A stretch of DNA of 11,285 nt. It comes from an uncultured bacterium (GTDB lineage: Bacteria; Actinomycetota; Coriobacteriia; Coriobacteriales; Coriobacteriaceae). This document shows positions 1 to 5,694 of the stretch, piece after piece. How positions within the stretch are numbered: the first letter of the stretch is position 1; every line of letters begins with the position of its first letter. The notes below the pieces were generated by a model. The model ran no database searches and was not told where the DNA came from. It was given only the letters and a program-made list of their open reading frames with translations. The translations under genes were made by a program, and so were the position numbers. The stretch covers positions 1 through 11,285 of the forward strand of contig CAJMRE010000051.1 of the NCBI GenBank assembly GCA_905215755.1, written 5' to 3'.

Positions 1-789
1 TGCGATGCGGTCCTGCGCCATCGAGGGCATACCGGCGGGGTCGATTCCCTCGATGAGGTGCACCATTTGCGTCAGGTCTGCCTCGGTCAGCTCAACGCCC
101 TCGGCGTTGGCAACCGCAAGCGTCTCGCGCATGGCGGAGACAAAACAGCGGCGCTGCTCGGAGCCCGGCTCCGTGGCGCTTCCGTAGGTCCCGCCGTAGG
201 CCATGCAGGTCTGGTTGATGCCGTCGTTGAGCATGAGTTTGGCCCACATGCGGTGCGCAATGTCGCTCTCGACGGTATGGGCGATGCCGCAGCGCGTATA
301 GAGCTCGTCGATGGCGGTAACGGTTGCGGGCTTGGTGCCCGCTGCCGCGCCAAAGCGAATCTCGCCCGCATTGGTAAAGGTGAGCTCTCCGTTGAGGAAC
401 ACGGCGTCCATGCCCTGGCAGATACCAAGAACGGTATGCTCCCAGCCAAAGCGTTCGGCAATCTTTTGCTCGCTCGTAATGCCGTTGCACAGCGAGGCGA
501 TGAGCGTGTTGGGTCCTACGACGCGCTCCATAGTCTTGAGTGCTTGGTCGAGACCGGTGGTCTTGACCGTCAGGATGACCAGATCGGCGGGTGTCGCCTC
601 GCTGGCACGGACGGACGTGAGATCGCAGGGTTCGCCGTTGACGGTGAGCGCGTCGTTCGCATGACGCTCAAAACGAGCGTCATCCATGACGTATTCGACG
701 GCGTCATTGCCGAGGGCCTTGGCAATCATGCTGCCGTAGAGCAGGCCGACGCCGCCCTTGCCGATAAAGGTGACCTTGTTGATCTGCAT
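1..789 (-). CDS. panE: 2-dehydropantoate 2-reductase family protein (ApbA/PanE), 3' end beyond window
   Basis: Members of this family reduce ketopantoate to pantoate with NADPH in the cytoplasm, a step of pantothenate and coenzyme A synthesis. The 263 visible residues begin with a Rossmann loop (GKGGVGLLYG, residues 10-19). VKTTGLDQAL (75-84) and SLCNG with Asn102 follow. WAKLMLN (182-188) holds the expected catalytic lysine, Lys184. The visible end, PSMAQD (255-260), matches the conserved serine region near the C-terminus, so only a short tail is missing. The ATG at 789 follows GAGGAGA at a suitable distance. The gap to the hairpin at 807-833 is too short for a promoter, so transcription must start upstream and pass through that hairpin. 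Paralogues in this family act on other 2-keto acids, so the substrate is inferred. Confidence 0.85.
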   Translation of the reverse strand, partial: MQINKVTFIGKGGVGLLYGSMIAKALGNDAVEYVMDDARFERHANDALTVNGEPCDLTSVRASEATPADLVILTVKTTGLDQALKTMERVVGPNTLIASLCNGITSEQKIAERFGWEHTVLGICQGMDAVFLNGELTFTNAGEIRFGAAAGTKPATVTAIDELYTRCGIAHTVESDIAHRMWAKLMLNDGINQTCMAYGGTYGSATEPGSEQRRCFVSAMRETLAVANAEGVELTEADLTQMVHLIEGIDPAGMPSMAQDRIA

Positions 790-806
790 GTGAATCATCT
801 CCTCAC

Positions 807-833
807 AAAAAGGCGCCCGCGTGCGGGGCGCCT
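807..833 (-). terminator. Rho-independent terminator or attenuator upstream of panE
   Basis: On the minus strand the arms AGGCGCCC and GGGCGCCT form a perfect 8-bp, G+C-rich stem around a 7-nt loop, followed by five T residues (811-807). It could end transcription of the small ORF at 906-1088. Because it sits only about 10 nt before the panE ribosome binding site, it also lies inside any panE leader and may attenuate that gene. The plus-strand side has no T-run. Confidence 0.6.
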
Positions 834-905
834 GATGGATTGTATGCCGCCGGAGCATGTAGCGTGCACCGGAGGCTGAATTTAGAAGAACAAACGCATG
901 GGAAC

Positions 906-1088
906 TTATGCCGCGGGGCAGATGGCAAAAACGCGTGCGGGATATCCAACGCCATCGCGCACCTTGGGGAAGGTGCAGAAGATGACGGCACCCGTGGCGG
1001 GAAGCTCGTCCAGATGGTCCATGACCTCGATCTGATAGCGGTCGACCGAGAGGATGTATTGCTCGCCGGGGTAGGGGTAGGCGGTCAT
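906..1088 (-). CDS. 60-residue protein resembling the C-terminal end of cyclase-family hydrolases; possible gene remnant
   Basis: The ATG at 1088 has a good Shine-Dalgarno (AAAGGAG, 6 nt spacing) and an in-frame TGA lies a few codons upstream, so the frame is closed. The protein has no signal peptide or membrane segment. Residues from about LPATGAVIFCTFPK to GYPARVFAI resemble the closing strands of the cyclase / kynurenine-formamidase-like family (PF04199) as I remember it. The N-terminal metal-binding His/Asp motif of that family is absent, and I find no trace of it in the 160 nt upstream. It is therefore either a translated remnant of a deleted gene or an independent small protein. Family assignment is from memory and only moderately sure. 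A hairpin with a T-run follows at 807-833. Confidence 0.5.
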   Translation of the reverse strand: MTAYPYPGEQYILSVDRYQIEVMDHLDELPATGAVIFCTFPKVRDGVGYPARVFAICPAA

Positions 1089-1250
1089 GCCCGGCTCCTT
1101 TCATCGGGCTTTTTGCTGATGTTAAAGCGGCGCCGTGACGGCTCGATTTCTACTACGTTACGATACGTTCTCGATTGCGATTCCAATGTGTTTCGATGGC
1201 GTGGCCGTTGTGTTTCGCCTCATTAGGGCTTCGAGGGGAGAGGAGGGGCC

Positions 1251-2441
1251 GTGCAATATCGCGTTGACCCCAAAAGCGGCAACCGCATCTCGGCGTTGGG
1301 GCTGGGGTGCATGAGGTTTCCCGGTACGCCGGGACACCCCGATGCGAAGACGGCAGATGCCATCATTTCCCGTGCCGTGGAGCAGGGGATTAACTACCTG
1401 GATACGGCCTATCTCTATCCCGGCAACGAAGCTTGTGTGGGCGCTTCGCTTGAGCGCCTGGGTCTGCGCGACCGGGTTTTGCTCGCGACCAAGCTGCCGC
1501 ACGCTTCGTGCAAATGCGCGGAGGATTTCGACCACTATTTTGACGAGCAGCTGCGCCGCCTGCGGACCGACCATATCGACTACTATCTCATGCACAACAT
1601 CACCTCGCCCGCCCAGTGGGAACGTGTGGTGGCGTTGGGCATTGAGGACTGGATCGCTCGTCAAAAGGCGGTGGGGCGCATTCGCCAGATCGGTTTTTCG
1701 TACCACGGCAGCGCAGCGGACTTCCTCACGATGCTCGATGCGTATGAGTGGGACTTTTGCCAGATCCAGTACAATTACGCTGGAGAGCGATATCAGGCGG
1801 GAACAGCGGGGCTCATGGCCGCCGCCGAGCGAGGCCTCGCGGTGTTTGTGATGGAGCCGCTTTTGGGCGGACGCTTGGCAGGCAAATTGCCTCCGCGGGC
1901 GCGCGCTGTTCTCGACGGTGCATGCGACCGGCATTTGCATACGCCTGCCGCTTGGGGGCTCTCGTGGGTGTGGAATCATCCCCAGGTGACCATGTTGCTT
2001 TCTGGTATGACCGATACCGCGCAGGTGGATGAGAATTCGTCACTGGCAGACCTCGCGTTGCCGAATTCGATGACTGCCAACCAGCTCGACACGATCGCGC
2101 ACGTGCTGGATGAGTTTGAAAAATCGAATCGCGTGCCCTGCACGGGATGCGGCTACTGCATGCCATGTCCCAGGGGTATCAACATTCCCGGCTGCTTTGC
2201 CGCCTACAACGCGAGCTATGCGCACAGCTGGTTTACGGGGCTGTCGCAATACTTTACGGCGAGTGCGGTGCGCACGAGCGAGCCCAAGCTGGTGAGCAAT
2301 TGCGTCAAGTGCGGCAAATGCGCGCGCCACTGCCCGCAGCATATCGATATCCCCGAGCGTCTCGATGACGTGCGCCGACGCTTCCAGCCGGGCCCCGTAA
2401 CGGCAGTGCTTAAGGCCTTCGGCAAAACGCGCTCCTCGTGA
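1251..2441 (+). CDS. Aldo/keto reductase with C-terminal double 4Fe-4S ferredoxin domain
   Basis: A 396-residue cytoplasmic NAD(P)H-linked oxidoreductase of the aldo/keto reductase superfamily, in the anaerobe subgroup that carries a ferredoxin tail. The TIM-barrel part (about 1-290) shows the catalytic tetrad Asp51, Tyr56 (DTAYLY), Lys81 (ATKLPH) and His115 (YLMHN). The tail holds two cysteine clusters: Cys297, 300, 303, 306 (CTGCGYCMPCP) and Cys351, 354, 357, 361 (CVKCGKCARHCP), enough for two 4Fe-4S clusters. This suggests electron exchange with ferredoxin or flavodoxin in addition to a nicotinamide cofactor; the substrate cannot be read from sequence. Start is GTG at 1251, four bases after AGGAGG. 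It is followed by the palindromic element at 2441-2526 and a Gfo/Idh/MocA gene in the same direction. Confidence 0.92.
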   Translation: MQYRVDPKSGNRISALGLGCMRFPGTPGHPDAKTADAIISRAVEQGINYLDTAYLYPGNEACVGASLERLGLRDRVLLATKLPHASCKCAEDFDHYFDEQLRRLRTDHIDYYLMHNITSPAQWERVVALGIEDWIARQKAVGRIRQIGFSYHGSAADFLTMLDAYEWDFCQIQYNYAGERYQAGTAGLMAAAERGLAVFVMEPLLGGRLAGKLPPRARAVLDGACDRHLHTPAAWGLSWVWNHPQVTMLLSGMTDTAQVDENSSLADLALPNSMTANQLDTIAHVLDEFEKSNRVPCTGCGYCMPCPRGINIPGCFAAYNASYAHSWFTGLSQYFTASAVRTSEPKLVSNCVKCGKCARHCPQHIDIPERLDDVRRRFQPGPVTAVLKAFGKTRSS

Positions 2442-2526
2442 CCCTTTTATAACTTGCGGTGGAATAGTTCCTGTTTGCGGCAGAATAGGGCTTAAACAGG
2501 GACTATTCCACCGCAACTGAAAGGGG
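2441..2526 (+). repeat. Long palindromic intergenic element, copy A
   Basis: A 23-nt arm (2454-2476, starting TTGCGGTGGAATA) pairs with 2494-2516 across a 17-nt loop. Every position pairs; the only non-Watson-Crick pair is a G:U in plus-strand RNA. An outer stem, CCCTTT (2442-2447) with AAAGGG (2520-2525), frames it after a bulge containing TATAAC. The loop contains a second, direct copy of the arm motif (TTGCGGCAGAATAG, 2475-2488). There is no T-run after the 3' arm, so it is not a standard terminator. A second element of the same design lies at 3608-3695. Its right flank supplies the AAGGGG ribosome binding site of the next gene. Confidence 0.85.
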
Positions 2527-2531
2527 CTGTC

Positions 2532-3551
2532 GTGGGCCATTGGGATTCATGTGATGATTCGCGTGAGGTCCGTTGGGGCATTTTGGGCGCTGGGCACATT
2601 TCTCATCGATTTGCTTCGTCGCTCAAGAAGGTCGACGGGGCACGGCTGGTGGCTGCGGCCGGCCGCACTCCTGCACATGTCGAGGAATTTTGCCGAGCGT
2701 TTTCGATCGATGCTGCGCATGGCCATGCCTCGGTCGACGATAACGGCGATGCGGCTTATGACGCGCTGATTGCCGACCCCGATGTCGACGCAATCTACTT
2801 GGCTCTTCCGCATGGCATGCATACGCGTTGGGCCTGTTGCGCGCTGCGTGCCGGAAAGGCCGTGCTGTGCGAAAAGCCGGCCGTTTTGAGTGAGGAAGAG
2901 GCTCTCTCGATTGCCTCCACCTCTCGCGAGCGCGGCGTGCTGTTTATGGAGGCAATGAAGAATCGGTTTTGCCCGATGCGCACTCGCGTGAAGGACTTGT
3001 TTGCGTCGGGTGAGCTTGGCCGTATTGTCTCGATTGAAAGCGTGCAAAAGCTCGATTACGGCGAGTCTCCTTCGGGCTATCTGCTTGATCCGTTGCAGGG
3101 CGGCTGTCTATATGACATGGGCTGCTATGCGGTCGGTTGGTTTGAGGATTTGCTCGCGGGCGCTTGCGAGGTTTCGTCCCGTGAAGTTCGCTGGCGTGAC
3201 GTATCGGGCGGTCGCGTCGATTGGGCCGACGAGATCCATATGAGCGTCGGCGGTATACCCATTCATATGGTGTGCGACGGCGAAGCAACATATGAAAGCC
3301 GCTTAACGATTGCCTGTGAGCGGGGCTCGTTGGAAATCGAGCGGCTCCATCGCCCCGAGCTCGCTCATGTGAAGTATTCCGACGGTCGAGTACTCGAAAT
3401 CGATGCACCATTTGAAGTCGATGATTTTTACGGTGAGGCGTCGCATGCGACGCAGCTCATTCAGGCGGGGAAACTCGAAAGCCCCATCATGCCCCTTGCC
3501 GCCACGCAGCGCTGTGCGCACATCATCGACGCGATTCGCTTGAAACTTTAG
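2532..3551 (+). CDS. Gfo/Idh/MocA family oxidoreductase
   Basis: A 339-residue cytoplasmic NAD(P)-dependent oxidoreductase of the family that acts on sugars, inositols and related hydroxyl compounds. The N-terminal Rossmann domain has the dinucleotide motif GILGAGHIS (16-24). The family hallmark EKP, with Lys115 as the expected catalytic lysine, occurs in VLCEKPAVLS (111-120). The C-terminal alpha/beta domain carries GGCLYDMGCY (190-199), the family's GGxLxDxGxY signature with Asp195 and Tyr199. Length is normal. It may resemble the dihydrodiol dehydrogenase-like branch, but the substrate is not determinable here. Start is GTG at 2532, five bases after AAGGGG, which belongs to the right flank of palindrome copy A. 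Spacing suggests co-transcription with the aldo/keto reductase; another palindrome follows. Confidence 0.9.
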   Translation: MGHWDSCDDSREVRWGILGAGHISHRFASSLKKVDGARLVAAAGRTPAHVEEFCRAFSIDAAHGHASVDDNGDAAYDALIADPDVDAIYLALPHGMHTRWACCALRAGKAVLCEKPAVLSEEEALSIASTSRERGVLFMEAMKNRFCPMRTRVKDLFASGELGRIVSIESVQKLDYGESPSGYLLDPLQGGCLYDMGCYAVGWFEDLLAGACEVSSREVRWRDVSGGRVDWADEIHMSVGGIPIHMVCDGEATYESRLTIACERGSLEIERLHRPELAHVKYSDGRVLEIDAPFEVDDFYGEASHATQLIQAGKLESPIMPLAATQRCAHIIDAIRLKL

Positions 3552-3607
3552 GGCGTGGGGGCATGGCACCAGCGCCTGGAATGCCTTGGAGGCCTTTGCC
3601 CCTGATG

Positions 3608-3695
3608 CCCCTTTTATAACTTGCGGTGGAATATGGTCTGTTTGCGCCAAAATAGGGCACCAATAGACCGTATTTCACCGCAACTGATGAGGGGG
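3608..3695 (+). repeat. Long palindromic intergenic element, copy B
   Basis: Same architecture and orientation as the element at 2441-2526. The 22-nt arm 3621-3642 pairs completely with 3662-3683 across a 19-nt loop, with three G:U pairs in plus-strand RNA (these would be A/C mismatches on the minus strand). Shared with copy A are the left flank CCCTTTTATAAC, the arm start TTGCGGTGGAATA, the loop core AATAGGGC and the right flank CCGCAACTGA. The inner parts of the arms differ between copies but stay paired. A degenerate direct copy of the arm motif again sits in the loop (3642-3655). The outer CCCCT (3608-3612) can pair with AGGGG next to the nfo start. Confidence 0.85.
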
Positions 3696-3703
3696 AGTTG
3701 GAG

Positions 3704-4570
3704 ATGCTGACGATCGGGTGCCATCTTTCGACGACGAAGGGCTATCGGGCAATGGGGGAGACAGCGTTGTCCATTGGCGCCAATACCTTTGCGTTCTTTA
3801 CGCGCAACCCGCGCGGTGGCAAGGCAAAAGACCTTGACATGGATGACGTGGCGGCCCTGCGCGAGCTTATGGCGCAAAACGACTTTGGACCGCTCGTGGC
3901 TCATGCCCCGTATACCTATAACCCCTGCTCAACCAAAGAGCGGGCGCGCGAGTTTGCCCTGGAGGCCATGGCAGAGGACCTGCGGCGCATGGAGGCGCTG
4001 CCCGGCAACTACTACAACTTCCATCCCGGTGCGCATGTGGGGCAGGGCTCCGACGCCGGCATTCAGATGATTGTCGACACCCTGTGCCAGGTGATGTTTG
4101 AGGGCCAGCAGACGACGGTGTTGCTCGAGACCATGGCCGGCAAGGGTACCGAGGTGGGCCGCAGCTTTGAGGAACTGGCGTGCATTATCGAGGGCGTTGC
4201 CGCCAAGTGCCCAGAGCTGTCCGATAAGCTGGGCGTTTGTTTGGACACCTGCCATGTGAGCGATGCCGGCTACGACATCATCCATGATCTGGACGGCGTA
4301 CTCGACGAGTTCGACCGCGTGGTGGGTATCGATCGCTTGCACGCCGTACACATCAACGATTCGAAGAACCCTTGTGGCGCCCATAAAGATCGTCACGAGT
4401 GCATCGGCAAGGGATACCTTGGCAGCGAGGAATTTGGTGGCGGTATGCAGGTTATGCAGAATATTGTATCGAATGGCCACTTGCGTTCGCTTCCGTTTAT
4501 TTTGGAGACTCCGAACGAACTTGCAGGTTATGCAGCTGAAATTAGACTATTAAGGTCATTGCAGCAGTAA
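3704..4570 (+). CDS. nfo: Endonuclease IV (type 2 AP endonuclease)
   Basis: A DNA base-excision-repair enzyme that cleaves the backbone 5' of abasic sites and removes 3' blocking groups. The 288 residues match the usual length. All nine ligands of the trinuclear zinc site can be aligned with the E. coli protein: His68 (VAHAPY), His107 (FHPG), Glu142 (LLETMAG), Asp181 and His184 (CLDTCH), His216 (VHIND), Asp229 and His231 (KDRHE) and Glu268 (ILETPN). I chose ATG 3704 because GAGGGGG (3689-3695) lies 8 nt upstream; an in-frame TTG at 3698 would leave only 2 nt. The gene follows the Gfo/Idh/MocA gene and the second palindromic element; no functional link to the metabolic genes is evident. No clear terminator follows. 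Confidence 0.95.
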   Translation: MLTIGCHLSTTKGYRAMGETALSIGANTFAFFTRNPRGGKAKDLDMDDVAALRELMAQNDFGPLVAHAPYTYNPCSTKERAREFALEAMAEDLRRMEALPGNYYNFHPGAHVGQGSDAGIQMIVDTLCQVMFEGQQTTVLLETMAGKGTEVGRSFEELACIIEGVAAKCPELSDKLGVCLDTCHVSDAGYDIIHDLDGVLDEFDRVVGIDRLHAVHINDSKNPCGAHKDRHECIGKGYLGSEEFGGGMQVMQNIVSNGHLRSLPFILETPNELAGYAAEIRLLRSLQQ

Positions 4571-4631
4571 TGACTGTCACAAAGTAGAGTATTCCATTCA
4601 CGTTATGGGTTTGTTTCAATCAGTTTTCTCA

Positions 4632-4660
4632 TTGCAGATTCGTAATTCCGGGTGCATAAT
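4632..4660 (+). promoter_or_regulatory. Probable sigma-70-type promoter of the amino acid ABC transporter unit
   Basis: TTGCAG (4632-4637) and CATAAT (4655-4660) are separated by exactly 17 bp. The -10 matches the consensus at five of six bases, the -35 only at three. It predicts a transcript start near 4667 and a leader of about 50 nt before the binding-protein gene. Confidence 0.5.
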
Positions 4661-4677
4661 AGCCAACAGTTTTTGCA

Positions 4678-4699
4678 GACCTCTGAATCAAACGAGGTC
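4678..4699 (+). promoter_or_regulatory. Leader hairpin or dyad before the binding-protein gene
   Basis: GACCTC (4678-4683) and GAGGTC (4694-4699) form a 6-bp dyad with a 10-nt loop between the predicted transcript start and the Shine-Dalgarno AAGGAG. It could be an operator or a 5' stabilising hairpin; the stem is short, so it may be chance. Confidence 0.25.
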
Positions 4700-4717
4700 A
4701 CCGGAAGGAGACTGATT

Positions 4718-5578
4718 ATGAAGCTGAAGAAGCTTGGCGCATTTGCCGCCACGGGTGCTATGGCACTCGCCCTTGCTCTGACGGGCTGCGGTTCGTCCAA
4801 CGCCACCTCTGGTTCTGATGCCGGTTCCAGCAGCTCTGACGACGCTAAGGTCGAGAAGGTCGACGGCTCCAAGGAGTACGCGCTCGTCAAGGACGGCACG
4901 CTGACCGTCGGCACCTCTGCCGAGTACGCGCCGTTTGAGTACAAGGATGACAACGGCGACTACCAGGGCTTTGACCTTGAGCTCATCAAGGCTATCGGTG
5001 ACAAGCTGGGTCTGGATGTCGAGTACGTCAACAATGACTTTGACACGCTGGTTCCGGGCGTCGCTTCGGGCGCCAAGTATGACGTTTCCATCGCGGCTAT
5101 CACCGACACGCCCGAGCGTGAGAAGGAAGTCACTTTCTCTGATTCCTACTACATGGACGATCAGGCTATCGTGACCAAGGTCGATAACACCGACATCACG
5201 GCCGACAACTACAGCGAGAAGCTCAACAACGCCGACGCTACCATCATCGTCCAGTCTGGCTCGACCGCCGAGGCCTTTGCCCAGGAGAACTTCCCCAAGG
5301 CCAAGATCGTCCCCTACAAGGACGCCACCGAGTGCTTCAGCGCCCTGCAGTCCGATAAGGGCGACGCCGTAGTCACCAACCGCTCCGTTGCCAGCCAGCT
5401 GACCGCCGAGCAGTTCAACACCTGCCAGACCATCAAGCAGATCAGCACCGGCGAGGAGTACGCCATCGCCATCAACCAGGGCAACACCAAGCTCAAGGAC
5501 GACATCAACCAGGCTATCAAGGACCTGACCGACGACGGTACCGTCGACGCCCTCATGGCTAAGTACAATATCAAGTAA
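4718..5578 (+). CDS. Polar amino acid ABC transporter substrate-binding lipoprotein
   Basis: A 286-residue extracytoplasmic solute-binding protein of the family-3 type (glutamine, histidine, cystine and similar ligands). It begins with a lysine-rich start and hydrophobic stretch ending in a lipobox, LTGC (21-24), so Cys24 is the predicted lipid anchor. A Ser/Gly/Asp-rich linker runs to about residue 50. The binding domain shows VGTSAEYAPFEY (64-75), GFDLELIKAIG (84-94), ITDTPEREKEVTFSDSYY (128-145) and GSTAE (181-185), all typical of the family. The exact ligand is not readable. Start is ATG 4718, 7 nt after AAGGAG; an earlier in-frame ATG would add a non-signal extension before the lysines. 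Permease and ATPase genes follow. Codon use is strongly biased to C-ending codons, suggesting high expression. Confidence 0.95.
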   Translation: MKLKKLGAFAATGAMALALALTGCGSSNATSGSDAGSSSSDDAKVEKVDGSKEYALVKDGTLTVGTSAEYAPFEYKDDNGDYQGFDLELIKAIGDKLGLDVEYVNNDFDTLVPGVASGAKYDVSIAAITDTPEREKEVTFSDSYYMDDQAIVTKVDNTDITADNYSEKLNNADATIIVQSGSTAEAFAQENFPKAKIVPYKDATECFSALQSDKGDAVVTNRSVASQLTAEQFNTCQTIKQISTGEEYAIAINQGNTKLKDDINQAIKDLTDDGTVDALMAKYNIK

Positions 5579-5600
5579 AATAACTACTTGATTGCGCGCG

Positions 5601-5631
5601 GGCCCTTTCCGTTTTGGCGGAAAGGGCCTTT
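5601..5631 (+). terminator. Hairpin between binding protein and permease genes, likely leaky terminator
   Basis: GGCCCTTTCCG (5601-5611) pairs perfectly with CGGAAAGGGCC (5618-5628) around a 6-nt loop, followed by only a short, broken T-run (TTTGCGCTTCTT). An 11-bp stem at this point would protect the upstream mRNA and let only part of transcription continue, a common way to make more binding protein than membrane components. No separate permease promoter was recognised in the 60 nt after it. Confidence 0.65.
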
Positions 5632-5694
5632 GCGCTTCTTGAATGGGCGTCATCCCGTCCCGTTATGTCGGCAACTTAAACGTTAGGAGCCACC

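Noticed and set aside
58..879. 273-codon plus-strand open frame opposite panE
   Set aside because: Shadow frame in G+C-rich DNA; the minus strand encodes all panE motifs with a proper start.
2454..2516. Resemblance of GCGGTGGAATA to the conserved T-box sequence (AGGGTGGNACCGCG)
   Set aside because: Only GGTGGAA is shared, there is no specifier-loop architecture, no terminator and no amino-acid gene downstream; the sequence is explained by the palindrome.
3698..3703. TTG start for endonuclease IV two codons upstream of the chosen ATG
   Set aside because: It would sit only 2 nt after the Shine-Dalgarno, while ATG 3704 has 8 nt spacing and matches the usual N-terminus.
4555..4574. Hairpin GTCATTGC / GTAATGAC across the nfo stop codon
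   Set aside because: A/T-rich 8-bp stem with no T-run after it; not supported as a terminator.
4652..4717. Upstream in-frame ATG extending the binding protein by 22 residues
   Set aside because: It overlaps the -10 element, has no ribosome binding site and would bury the lipoprotein signal; ATG 4718 has AAGGAG.
4688..5653. 321-codon minus-strand open frame opposite the binding protein
   Set aside because: Repetitive Val/Leu/Asp composition mirrors the complementary codons of the real gene; no homology or ribosome binding site.
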